NCBI GenBank assembly: GCA_029449245.1
Contig: JANATF010000004.1
Coordinates: forward strand, 2,852,001-2,916,000
Reading direction: 5' to 3'
Source of the DNA: Mortierella alpina
Taxonomy: Eukaryota > Mortierellomycota > Mortierellomycetes > Mortierellales > Mortierellaceae
Length of the DNA stretch: 64,000 nt
Shown piece after piece: positions 44,113-56,440 of the stretch. The position numbers and the translations under genes are program-made. Below the pieces are notes generated by a model. That model was given only the letters and a program-made list of their open reading frames with translations, was not told the origin of the DNA and made no database searches. How positions within the stretch are numbered: position 1 is the first letter of the stretch; each line of letters opens with the position of its first letter.

Positions 44113-45795
44113 GTAAGTAGTCAGTCAGCATAGTCAGCATTGTACCTTTTTCGAAGGCCCGTCGAGGACCTCCTCTACACGTGGATCGGCTGTGCGGGAC
44201 GATGATTGGCTATCGTAGACAGCTTCTTCCCTGGAGCACACAAAGGCATTCAACTCTCGCCCACAAGACTTTTCATCGCCTACAGTGTTTAGGCTAGCAC
44301 ATCTATCGCCAGAACATCTCGACCTCAACCCATTTCGCCGTTTTACCGACGCTTACACCTTTTTTTCACGCGATGTATACACATGTACACCCACCATCTG
44401 GCTCTATCGTCTATCAGTTTAGTAGATGTTGCGATGGATCGCGTCCATTAGCTACTACTCTATGAGTTCGCTTTTTCCGCGCTACGCTCTTGGCTTCCTG
44501 AATAGGCATTCCACACGTGTGGGGTATGGTAGCATTAGGCTAATCTGCTCCACGTGCCAGGCCCTGCCTGTTTTTATTTCGGCTATGGGAACTTTTGAGG
44601 ACCCTTGGCGTTGTCTGTGCAGTCTATGTAGGGCACACTCAATCAAACGTCGAACATGCAGTTTCTCGCTTTGTTCCTAGTTCATCGTATGGGTATCCTG
44701 GACCGATGGGTGTCTCGGACCGATTCCACATAGACAGTGGCGAGTCTGCGCGAGGTGCATTGATATCCTCGCCTTGCCCTCGAGGGCCTTTCGCCACTCG
44801 AGCTCAAACCACAGCCATATTGTTTCCACTCAAGAGCTGTCCAGTGCCTTGAGTGTTGAAGCAGGGTTCATGCACGGCTTTGACGAAAGGAGAAGTTCAT
44901 TATTCCGAGAGGCCCGATGAATGGTACTCGTTATTTAGATGAGAATTATTGCCGCACTTTGCTAGTTTGTAGCCCCTGTTCCGAGCTTGCCTCCAGAGGA
45001 GCCCTTTCTCTCTCCTCATGACATTAAGGTGCATTCATGCAGCGTTGTCTTGACCGCATTAGTCTTTAGTGACCCCCTCCTCACCACCACCCTTCTCCCC
45101 CTTTCTTGAATGCTCCTCTCCCCCTTCTGCTCGACATCAATTAGAAACCGGTAATGTGAAGATGTATCAGACAACAGATGCCATTCTAGCCCCGAATCCC
45201 AGAACTATGTATTTGGCCCGTGCTCGTTGCGGTGGGGCCATGTTACACGCATTAAGGCAGGCGTTTCAGGAGTGCCACTGGGTACGCTGAGCACCTTTCC
45301 TGTTCGCTGAGCATCTGTCTGTTGGGTTAGTCCTTGATCAGCAGTGTGTTCTCAACCTTAGTCATACATCTCTGCCTGCCTCATTCGCAGCCCCTTGCGA
45401 GTCCTTGCATATGTTTCCATGGAACCATGCGACGAAAGGGATATCCCAGCACACCTTTTGCCGCACATTACCCGCCGAGGTCATTGTGCGATTCTGTCAT
45501 GGCTGTTTATTAGGAGTGTATTCGAGGACTTGGGCTACAAAGAGGCCAAACGACAACGGGTCTATTAAAAAAAAACCTCCGTTTGTTGTTTTTTCTTTTT
45601 TTATTCTGCTCCCTTTTCTCGCATGACTAGTCAATCTTCCGTGCCCACTCCTGCCCGACACTATCGGTTGTCCTGCCGCTCTCGCTGTATTTGCAACCAC
45701 CTCCCCCCTTTCATCTGGAGATGTCAGTGGTGCGACACTGATTGTGGTTTGGGTCAAGTCACGAAAAAGGGTTTCAACGTCCATCCTTCTCTCGA

Positions 45796-45822
45796 TACAC
45801 ACACACACACACACACACACAC
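45796..45822 (+). repeat. AC dinucleotide repeat
   Basis: About thirteen AC units run in a row, flanked by ordinary sequence. Confidence 0.9.
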
Positions 45823-46292
45823 GACAGACCACACAAACAGCAACATCAAAAACATCAAACTGCACCCTACTCTCCAGAGTCGTTAATGCTGCGGTCGGCC
45901 TTTCTTAGTTGAGGCAGGTTCAGTAGAACATGCCCCTTCTCCATCCTCCGACCCCTGCGACCCACTAGGCATAGGCCCTATCCATTATTACTCCATGGCT
46001 CATGAATTGTTTTTCCCTTCGCTTCAGTGCGCTTGAGCTCCCTACTCCAGCCCTTGTCATGGCCGTTTCTTTTTTTTTCCTTGCTTCTCTCGTACTCTCC
46101 TTCCCTTATCCTTCTCCTCTTTTTTCTGCACATTAACGCTTCGCATTCTCACAACCGCGCCTCAGGATAACGTCCTTCACCCTCTCGCCGTACGACCTTC
46201 CTCTTTTGCACACCTAGTTTTTGCTGGCAAGCCCACATCGACCTGTACATTTTCCTCCACTTGCACACACGACCCTCTCTACAAACACAACA

Positions 46293-49200
46293 ATGCCCAG
46301 CTGGCCAAAGTCTAACGGCGGAGCTGAGAAGCCTGCCAAGGTGAAGCCAGCAAAGACTCCGAAAGCACCCAAAGCACAGATCGTCATCACAATGCCCAGA
46401 CGCACAAAGGAGTTTGGGATGGGCACGTTTGGCACTGAACCCATGGATACGATCACACCCGCGCCTGTTGAGTGCCCTCAGCTAAACCAGGACACTCTTC
46501 CGGAAGCACAGACTCAGGCACAGACACAGGCACAGACACAGGAACAACCACCACTCTCTGCACACTCCCATACACCGCCCAGCAGCCAGCAACAGGCCTC
46601 CTCGAATGACGGCGGGGATCCAATGGCCACCTCTGTCCCCTGCTCCCCCTCACTCTCATGCACCCCTGCCCCTGCACTCCCTGAAACGAAGCGACAGCGA
46701 CAACGCCAGGGCCGCCAAGACCGCCCGCCCGCCATCATCACCAGCACAGAGGCTACGGCGCCCGCACGCCCGCATCTGTACCACGTCTCCTCCCAAACTT
46801 CTTCCACCCCCCGGACGCCCTTTCCACACGCCAGCCAACACCATGCAACGACAGCGACGACAGCGGCGACAGCAGTTATGGCTCCAGCATCCTCGCTCGC
46901 CTCAGCGACCACCCCGCAGACACACAAGACGCCTGGATCGATGAGCGAGTGGCGGATGATGCAGATGCAGCTGCAGCAACAGGACGATCTCCACTTTGCG
47001 CTGCCCGCATCTCTGACCATCCCGCCGGTCAGTAGCCATAGCCGCCATCACTACGGCCTGCCCCCGACGGCCGTGGCCGCTGGTTCTGCGGCGGTCTCGA
47101 TCTCGTCGTCGTCTGCGTGCTCGTGCTTGCGCTGCTGCATTGTGCCGTCTCCTTCCGACCCCCTCACAGCGCTCACTCCTGATGCTGCTGCAGCCTCAGC
47201 CTCAGCCCCGGTCGCCTGTACCCATTCGCGAGCAGACGATGCCGGTACGGCGACCCAACACCACAGCTTCCTGCTGCACCCGCACTCGCCGAACCACGTC
47301 CTGTCCGCGGCAGCGGCTGTGGCAGCGGGTCGCGGGGCGGGTCGTGATGTCGATGACCAGCCTGAGACACTACCGACTTGTCCAGTACAGTCCACTACAT
47401 ATTCGCAGCATCACCCGAATCACTCTTTTTTTCTTCAACAGCATCCACTTGCTCATCCCAATCCTCATCCTCATCCCAATCCTCATCCTCATCCACTTCC
47501 ACAATCACTTCCACATCCACCATCACATTCACAACCTCAGCAGCCTCAGCCGCATCCGATTCACCCGCTCTACAGCCATGGCAACATCAGCTCCGCCAGC
47601 AGCGACTACCTTTCCAACAGAGACATCCAGCCCCACTACCACGGCCTCGGCAACGCGACGCTAGGAGGCAGCACCGCAACCCTCAACTCGGATTGCCCAC
47701 CTAGCTCCGTCGACCCCTTGGACTTTGACCATCCCTTCAACCATGGCTGCTCCTGCACTCACCATCCCAACGGCTTCAACGGATGCTCGGACCAGTGCTC
47801 GTCAGCCAACGACGCGTCCGTGGGCACATTCCTGAACTACCCTTACCTTCGACCCGCACCAGCATCTGCAATCGGAGGCAGCAAGCCAAACCACTGCAAG
47901 AACTGCCCACAACTACAGAGTCGACGACCCTCCCTGGGCGCGGCTGGAACCAGCAGCCTGGCGAGTCCGATCATGTCCACCACTGCTGCGTTTTCGCCAA
48001 CCATGATGGGAGGCACAGAGATGGAGCAGTCCGCGTCAGGCACCTCCTTCACAGGCTCGCTTCACTCGTGTTCAAACGCCGTGCGCCGGCAAACTTCACC
48101 TTCGCTTGGACCTCTCAGGAGCTTTTCCTCAAAAATAGCGGCCACCACTCTCAAGAAACTCTCTGGATCTCAAAAGTCGTTGTTCGGTGCCAGCAGGGAT
48201 GATTTACTATCTGCAGGATGTCAGTGCTGTCAGGAGAATGCCGAATGGGATAGCAGTCAAGGATCAGGAGGGTGTTGTTGCTGCAGTCGTGGACGATGTG
48301 GTGGCAGTGGCGGTGAAAGAACATGGACAACCAACAACAATAGCGGCAGTGGCAGCAGCGGCGGCAACAAGGTGCAGCGGATGCAAAGCAAACTGAACAG
48401 TCTTCGAGGTGGCAACGGTAGAAACCACAGCAAGGACAGAGGCAGCAAAGGATCCCGCAAACTGCCTGGCGACATGGATTACAGCCACTCGAGCCAGTAT
48501 GTTACTCAGGAGTTTGCGCAATACAACTACGAGCGACAGATGGAGGACTTTCAGCGGGCAGCGAGGGTGTTCAAGGAGCAGAAGGCGCTTACAAGCGCGG
48601 CAGCAGCGGCATCCATCGCTGCAGAGACCCGCGCCGCGGTCAAGGAGGCAGCAGCAGCAGCGGCAGCGGCAGCGGTGGAAGCAGGCAGGAGTAAGAGATC
48701 CGAGATCACACCCATTGACGAAAGCGAAGAAGGCAACGGTACCTCGCCAACAGATCAAAGTCAACCATTGTCACCGCGCAGGAGCTTGGGTAGTTTGACA
48801 GAAGGTCCTCAAAATTCTGGGAACCGCAGTAAGGACGCGAGCGATGCTCTTCGTGCCCCATCTCCAAAGCCGCGCAAGAAATCACTCGCACCCAGCTCTC
48901 GATCCAGTCTCTTCAATTCCGGCGTTCGTCCTCCCCGCCGCACGGGATCTACGTCGGGTTCGATCACGAGCGGGAAAGCGTCTCAGCGGATAAACTATGG
49001 CGGCAATGTTGGCGGCTATGTATCTCGCACGAACAGCATTCGCAGAACGGACAACAACGCCTACCCTGAGATAGGGCAAACGGGTATGGGCAAGGGTGTT
49101 GATCTGAGGCTCTCTGGACTTGGCATTGGACTTGGGATTGGCAGCGGATTTGGTTTGGATTCGATGGGCTTTGACTCCTACAGTATGGGCACCAACAATG

Positions 49201-52200
49201 CCTCAAATACGGATCTACGGTCGGGATCCATTGATGCATATGGTCAAGGCAGGTATGCAGGCTACGACGACATTCCAATGCTTGACATGGTACCTTCATC
49301 CATGCACCCTTTGAGGTCTCACCCCAGGAGATACGAGGAGGTGCAGAGTTTGAAGGGTCGACTCTCGAGTGTCAGCCAGGACATGCGCGCAGGTGCTAGC
49401 GGCTTTGGAGGATCTATTCTAAGGAGTGCGGGCACCATGAGGACCGACCGATCTGTGCATTCTGTTTACAGCGTGGATACAGTCTCACAGCAAATTGCTG
49501 CTCGTCATCACCAACACAGCCGCCTCGCCAACTTGAGCAATGTCGCCAGCCTTCACTCACAATCCGGAGCCATGCACTCTAACTGCGAGACCATTGGAGC
49601 CACTGCAGGCGGAAATGGAGCGAGGAGAGGACCAGGCTGCCCTGGAGGCAAGGGTGGAGTCGTCCTTGAAAACTCTCCTATCCAGGTTGTGCGTGCGACA
49701 GTGGGAACTGTGGATGACTCGTCTCTCCCATGCTTCACCTTCCGGATGTGGGTTCTCTCGACTGTCTTTGTCATCATGGGCGCCGCCATTTCCGAGTACA
49801 ACTTCTTTCGCGCCAATTCTGCATACTTCTCGGTCTACTTTGTTCAGCTGGCGTCGTACTTTCTGGGGAAGGCCATGGCTAAATGGTTACCCACTCGTGA
49901 GTTTGAGATCTGGATTCCGAGATGGAGTTGCACCACCACTCGTGAGAACGACGATAAAGGCAACAGGACTATGAGTACTGCAGGTCGGAACAGCGACTGC
50001 AGCGCGGATGAAATAGAGGTTGACAATTGTTCCGAGCATCATCAAAGCACCGGCGGCGACAGGGCTGACGAGGCTATTCATCGGACTGAGAGGAGCGAAC
50101 GCGCCTTGTCAAATGTTGCAAGCATCAAGACTGGACTCCAAAGTATCATCGGTGCAGGTACCCCTCAGAGGTGGATCTCCAAGAGGTTCACTTTGAACCC
50201 CGGCAAGTTCAACATGAAGGAGCACATGCTCATTGGCATTGCAGCAGCAGCGGGTTGCTCACCGGTAAGGACCATATTTGATATCTAAATGCACATGAAC
50301 TGAACCGAGTTGTCGTTTAAGTGGCATACATACGAGGCTGACTTTTTGCCTTCATATTCGTTCATATCGATCTTGTAATGATATTAGGCATATGCAACGA
50401 ACGTGTTGGCAATTCAATCGCTCATGTTCAATGTCCCACTTGGCTCCTTAACAGGCCTAGGGCTTGTTGTTAGCTCTCAATGCATCGGCTTCAGCATGGT
50501 AGGAAAAAGTATTGCAAAAGCACTTTAGTAGTCGCACTTCCCCTTGCTCACAATACAATTGATACTCACCTTGCTCATTATTATTGTCTGATTGCATTTA
50601 TTATAGGCTTGGTTTCTATTTGACTATGTGATCAAGCCGTCGGTGATGATTTGGCCCGCAACTCTAGTCAATGTCTCGTTATACAATACCCTTCACGAGC
50701 ACAAGGTTCTGACGCGTTGGTTCACGCGTATGCAACTCTTTTGGTATGCATTTTTCGCCATCTTCATTTACCAATGGCTGCCGAGAATGTTCATGCCGGT
50801 GTTGACATCGATGGCGCTGCTTTGCTGGATCAAGCCCTCCAACAACGTCCTTCGGAAACTCGGAAGTGGCTATACTGGACTCGGGATGGGCTGCATCTCT
50901 CTCGACTGGTCTATCATCAGCGGAGTGGGTCCACTCTACACTCCATGGGTAAGATATAGCGGCGGTCTTTTCTTTGTCTGCACGACATTGTCGACGTTTA
51001 GCATCTAATCAAATCATCTCTTGTTCTTCTCTAATCTTTCTCCTTCCTAGTGGGCGCAATGCAACTTCTTTATTGGCTTGATCGCCATGCTCTGGGTTGT
51101 AACGCCTATTGTGTACTTTACGAACTACTGGTCGGCCATGTCTTACCCGATCGTTTCGTCCAACCTGTACGACAGCAACTCTCAACTTTACGATATCTCG
51201 AGGATCGTCAACGCAGATCTGACGTTCAACATCACCATGTACGAGAACTACTCGCCTGTGATCATGACACCTTACTTTGCCATTACGTACGGCACTAGTT
51301 TTATGGCCGTGATTGCGACATTTGTTCATGTGGCGCTGTTTTATGGCGCTGACATCTGTCTGATCTCCAGCACCCGGTTTGAACGCAAGATGCGACAGAT
51401 TCGACACCCGGGATTCGTGGTATCGATCGTCAGAGCGATTTGGGGTGCAGCCTCCGAGCCGGTTGCCGAGGAGCAGCAGCATGGTACTGCGTCCGAGGTC
51501 TATATGTCAGAATATGGGTATGGATTCGCAGGAACGGACGGCGTGCCCACTCGGAGGAACAGTGAGGCATTGTCCTTTATGAATTCAGGCATGAGTATTG
51601 CAGGAGCAGACGATCGCTCTGGTTTATACCAGCCACCCTATTATCGCCGGATGTCGCAGCAGCAGCAGCAGCAACAACCGTCTGGATTTATTCCAGCCAT
51701 GGCTCAGACGCCAACAGCATGCAAGCAGCCAGTCGATGAGAGGGCTCAGATTCCAACAGAGATGTTTGGCACAGAGGACATTCACACGTCGCTCATGCGG
51801 GAGTATCCTGAGGTAAGACCCCTTCTCTATCTTGAAATTGAAAAAAATGATGTGATACAACCTTTCTTAACATGGATCCTTTGTTCTTGATGGCGGAATA
51901 GATCCCTGGATGGTGGTTCGGGGTGTTGTTTTTGGTGTGCTTCGTGATGGCTGTTATGGTGTGCAAGACACCCGAGATCCGTCTTCCTGTGTATGCTCTG
52001 GTCTTGGCCTTGATGTTGGCGGCAGTTTTTGCTCTCCCCATGGCGATTATCCAAGCACTTTCGAGCTCCCAGATCGGTCTCAATGTCCTCAGCGAGGTCG
52101 TTTGCGGATATTTGCTTCGTAAGTGTGTTTTTGTCAATGTTCTTTTTTGTATGTTGTGTGTTTGCCAAAGTTGCTGGTTAGCATGCTCTAACAAAGCGAC

Positions 52201-53537
52201 ATCTTTTGACCCAATGCTATTTAGCCGGAAATCAACTGGGAAACTCGGTGTTCAAATGCTACAGCTACATGGCGCTCTACCAATGCTTGAATCTGACGCA
52301 AGGATTCAAGCTTGGCCATTATATGAAGGTGCCTCCACGCCACATTATCATTGCAGTGCTTTACGGGACCTTGGTCGGCGCATTTGTCAATCTACAGGTT
52401 CTGGACTGGGTTTTGGTCTACAACCGCGAAGAGCTGTTTGCGCAGGATTCAAAGAGGTAAGCAAAGATGCGCAGGCTATTTATATTGACAGCGACCATCG
52501 CTGACGCGTCAAGTTTTTTTTTTGATGATGTGTCTTGAAATCTAATATCGATTGGAAAACCTCTTTTGATCAAAACTAGTGGATGGTCCCTCCGGAACCT
52601 TGATCTCTTCTTTTCAGCATCGCTCCTCTGGGGCGCCATTTCTCCCGTGCGTCTCTTTGAGAAAGGTTCGATCTATCACTACCTCCCATACTGCTTCTTG
52701 CTTGGCGTCCTGCTGCCGATCCCATGCTATCTCATGTCGCGACACTACCCGCCTCATGGGGCCATGTGCAAAGGTTCCTCCATGTTCCCTTTCTTGCCAA
52801 AGTGTACCTGCCCTGCCGCACACCCCTCTGCGAGCTCGTCCCCACAGACAGATATCTCTGGACCCACTGCCGTCAATGGCCCACCCTCCCATCACTCGGA
52901 TGATCGCGTGGTCTCGGGCCAGGCGGCTGGTGGTGACCTTCACCTGGAAGCAGCAAGGCAGTGCTGGCCATTTGCTCAGAGGCGTCCATCATCTAGTATG
53001 CGTCTGAAGGAGGATTCACTCGACGACAAATCTGGTCTGGACGGTGTACTGACTGCCAATTCGCCTGCTTCCGTAACACCAGCACCATCACCATCACCAT
53101 CACCAGCATCAGCATCGGCATCGGCATCGGCAGGTGTGACACGCAAGCAGCCCGCTCCACCAGAGATCCATCTCTACTACGGGAACCCCGACCGGTGGCT
53201 GGAGGGGCGTTTACGTCGCATGCCCTGGCATCTAGTCAACACGCCGTTGATCTGTGTCGGGGCCAGTTTTGTGCCTCAGGCGCCGGCGAGTTTTGTGGTG
53301 TCGGCCGGTGTGGTGGCGTTCTGTTTTGCGTTCTTGGTGTTGCGGTACCGGCATGAATGGTGGAGGCGGTATACCTATGTGCTGGCGGCGGCATTGGATG
53401 CGGGAACACAGATCTGTAACATGGCGATCTTTGTGGTCTTTGCATTGATCCTCAAGGGCGCAGTCGGGTTTCCGAGCTGGTTCGGAAACGATGCGATCAA
53501 TCCTGAGAAGTGCGGCGTTGGAGATGGATACAGCTAA
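46293..53537 (+). CDS. Giant oligopeptide transporter (OPT family) with N-terminal extension
   Basis: Seven exons (46293-50264, 50388-50498, 50607-50948, 51051-51812, 51902-52118, 52225-52456, 52580-53537) give about 2,197 residues; usual OPTs are near 750-900. The first 1,140 residues are in the same open frame as the transporter and are disordered, with His-Pro and Gln repeats, poly-Ser and a helical Ala/Glu block (RAARVFKEQKALTSAAAA). The transporter starts at SPIQVVRATVGTVDD and PCFTFRMW and continues with NPGKFNMKEHMLI, AYATNVL, MIWPATLVNVSLYNTLH, CNFFIGLIAML, EDIHTSLMREYPEIPGWWF, GNQLGNSVFKCY and FKLGHYMKVPPR. These are the family's usual blocks. OPT proteins import tetra- to hexapeptides or metal-ligand complexes by proton symport. 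Extra loops occur at about residues 1580-1715 and 1945-2070. I use the first ATG, since the frame upstream begins only at TTG. Confidence 0.88.
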
Positions 53538-53567
53538 CAGAACTAGAAAAAAAAACAACAACACACA

Positions 53568-53573
53568 AATAAA
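53568..53573 (+). terminator. AATAAA polyadenylation-type signal
   Basis: The hexamer lies 31 bases after the OPT stop codon, in A-rich sequence and before the convergent gene, which makes it a plausible 3' end signal. Confidence 0.45.
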
Positions 53574-53814
53574 TAGCAGGAAAGAAATGAACCTTGAACC
53601 TTGAACCTTGAGCGATAATAATTCATCCTCCGTGTTTGTCTTTATTATTTATTTTATACATGTATCGCTCGGATGGTATCAAGACGCCGCGCTCTATAAT
53701 AGAGTGTACAGGCAACGGAACACAAGTGACAGAGCGACAGAGAAAAGGAGGGATAGAGTGGGGGCGGAGGTATATGCAAAATGGAGGAGGAGAATGAAAT
53801 TGGATGGATGGAGT

Positions 53815-56281
53815 TCAAGGGAGGTAGTATTGACCCTGCTGCTGCTGTTGATGTTGCTGCTGCTGCTGGATCTGCTGCTGCTGCTGTGGGATGCTACTCG
53901 AATTTTCGTTCTGCGGCGTCTGAGATCGCTGAAGGATGAGTTGTGCGTTTGCGAGGCCTGGCGAGACCATGCCTCGAAGTCGGCTCGAGGTGTCGCTCGC
54001 GTTGTTCACTGCTGGCGGTGACGCGCTGGGCTGAAACGGCTTCATCAAATCCTCGTCCTCTTCGCTGAGTTCCATCTTGTCTCCCGGTGGTGCTGCTGGT
54101 GTGAATATCACAGGGTGGGTCGGAGTGTTGACGGGCATGGGGAGGGACACGCCTGGCATAGCCATGTGCATCGTTGGTTGGCGTTCTTGACCCATACTTG
54201 ATGTTGGATAAGCTGACGTTGTCGCACCTCGATGCATAGAGTAGGCGCCGTTGCTACCATTGTTGCCATTGTTGTTGTTGATGTTGTTGTAAGCAGTGGC
54301 CTGATTCACGATGCTACCGCCAGTATTGGCCCAGGCCCTTGAACCCGGAGGTGGTGGTCCGTTTGCAGTTGACATAGCCATGAGTTCTGTCTCTGTAAGG
54401 TCGTGCTTATGCGGCTGTATGCCACCACTCGTTCTCGCGCCAAAAGTGTGCATCATGGACCCTCCCGAAGACTCTGGCGTGAAGCCAGGTTGATAGCCTC
54501 CTGACCCGCTTACCACTGCTGAAGCTGCTGCTGCTGCTGCTGCGGTCGGCGGCAGGTTTGGGAACGGTTTCTCGGGTTGACCATCGCCCATCGCCTGCTT
54601 CTTTTGTCTGGTCCTGCGTCGCCTCCAGAACAAAAGAAGTCCGATGAGTACAAGGCAGAGAACCACGGCGACTGCAATAATAACCGCCAGTACCGTGGTT
54701 GAAAGACCTTTGCTCCCACCCGAGTTGTCAAATCCCGTATTGGGGTTAGTGCCTGATCCACTGTTTCCGGTCATGACCAATGATGCCTTCTGCCAGTCCC
54801 AGCTTGAGCTTGCAAGATCGATAGTGTAGATGTCGGGTGTTATTGCCTGGCCTAAGAACGAGCGACAAGGAAGAAGGGGAGAAAGAGAGAAAGACGGGAA
54901 GATGGAAAGAAAGAGAGAGAGAGTGGGCCCGATAAAAGATAGAAGGAAGAACCATTAATTCGGAGACAATGTCTCGGTGATATACCATAGTCGTTGTATG
55001 TCCGTGCGCATATTATTGTCCTTCATGAAACCGTACCCTCAAGGACAGCAAAGAGTTTCGAGCCAGAAGTTGTGCAGGCGAGTATGGGTGAGGGAAGATT
55101 AGGTCTGAAGGCGGGGGGTTGCCGCGACGTCCATTCGGCCAGGGTAGTGTAGGAACGAGTCCAGATGGCCGAGGAGGTTGCCATGACGATAGAGCCGTTT
55201 GCTAATATTCCAGAGACAGGAGAGGCAGTCAATACCCAAGGCGACGCGGACTAATTGCTGGCTTTCCTTTTTCCCGCCATTTGCTCGAGATGGCTTACCA
55301 GTAGCAATGCAACTGCTTGGATCGTACTCTACTGGGCTGCGTATCTAACAGTTCAAACGATGCGAATGCCGCGGATGGTTATTCGGAAGTACAAATGCTT
55401 GGCCAACTGACCTTCCTGCTGGTGCTTATCCAATGGGTCCAACTATCGCGCAACGGAAGAGGGAGGATTTTTTTGCGACTTACTGCAGTCCATAACGCAG
55501 AAGAGTCCTTGATCAATAACAAGCAGGTACCACTCGTGGGCGGCAAACAGCGTCCGACGACGGCGACATCGTATACACGGCTGCCGAGGATGCGAACAAT
55601 CTGGTGGCTGACTGAAATGTCAATGAGTGAAAGGACACTCTCCGTAAAAATCACGGTGCTAGGCTGTCCGCTACCGGTTCCAGACACATCCCGCTTGGCG
55701 ACGATAAGCTCTGTCGACAAGGCTGTGCCCGAGATCTGGTAAACAGCCGTGCCCTCGAGCTGCAAGGGGTCGGACGGACCGATACCAGCCATGTCCGATA
55801 TACCCGATGCCATCCAAAGCCGAGACGCATCTCCGGGAACCATCCCCAGGGCCTGACTCTCGTCTGTGAAGGTCCAGGTTGCATTTCCATTGCCACTCGC
55901 CACGCCGTTTCCAATAGTGGGAGTCATGCGAAAGAGAAACGGTGTTATAGGTTGTGCTTGGACTACAGACTGGGGCATGTTGTAGGTGAGCAGGAGGTCA
56001 TGACGATACTGGCGAGTCTGAGGATCTAGAACGGAGGTTGAGACCATGCAGGCGCTGACAGGACCCGGGCGTGAGGGGCTACTGGGCGAGTAAGGGTTGG
56101 GGCCCTTGAAGGCTATATTCTGTGGTTGACTGAGGAGGACATTTGGAGGGTCGGTGGACGATGGTGCGGTGGGAGTGAAGAGCGCATAGAGGGTGCCGAG
56201 ACGGTTGGCGGGGGTGGAGTAATGGACAAAGAGGGTGTCGTCGCGGTAGGCTGCAGCGGCTGCTACGGCATTCGAGGCCAT
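53815..56281 (-). CDS. Single-pass membrane protein with large N-terminal domain
   Basis: Four minus-strand exons (56281-55484, 55344-55299, 55201-55037, 54851-53815) join in phase to 681 residues. The N-terminal 380 residues have repeated beta-strand-like pieces (DTLFVHYSTP, TAVYQISGTALSTELIVAKRD, NGSIVMATSSAIWTRSYTTL, LFAVLEG, DIYTIDLASSSWDWQKA), as in kelch- or propeller-like ectodomains. A Gly/Asn-rich linker leads to one hydrophobic segment (about 387-410, TTVLAVIIAVAVVLCLVL) followed by WRRRRTRQKK, so the tail should be cytosolic. The tail is Ser/Pro/Gly-rich and ends with a long polyQ and GQYYLP. No signal peptide is seen at the chosen start, so a first coding exon may be missing upstream. 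The role is unknown; a sensor or receptor-like surface protein is inference. It converges on the OPT gene 277 bp away. Confidence 0.68.
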
Positions 56282-56397
56282 GGCATAACGACGGTGTGAA
56301 TCCGAGGGTTGCGAATGGATCTAGATCTGACGCCGACGAGGGGTGAAGAGATGGCGAAGAATGAGAGAGGGCGAGAGAGGGAGACGGAGAGAGAGAG

Positions 56398-56440
<43 letters not shown>

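Larger units (their letters stand above)
42329..46292. other. Gene-poor stretch, 4 kb
   Basis: This is a divergent spacer between the cyclin (minus) and OPT (plus) genes. Several frames are open, but none has family character. One possible signal-peptide exon is listed separately. An AC repeat at 45796-45822 and CT-rich sequence (46080-46290) precede the OPT start. No tRNA or rRNA is seen. Confidence 0.5.

Noticed and set aside
43663-44133. 156-codon plus-strand frame
   Set aside because: No motif is present. The better-supported signal here is the short signal-peptide exon at 44054 in another frame.
45141-45280. Possible coding exon after an ATTAG acceptor, ending at GTACGC
   Set aside because: The stretch reads as plausible protein, but there is no partner exon or family match, so it is only mentioned as a possible continuation of the 44054 exon.
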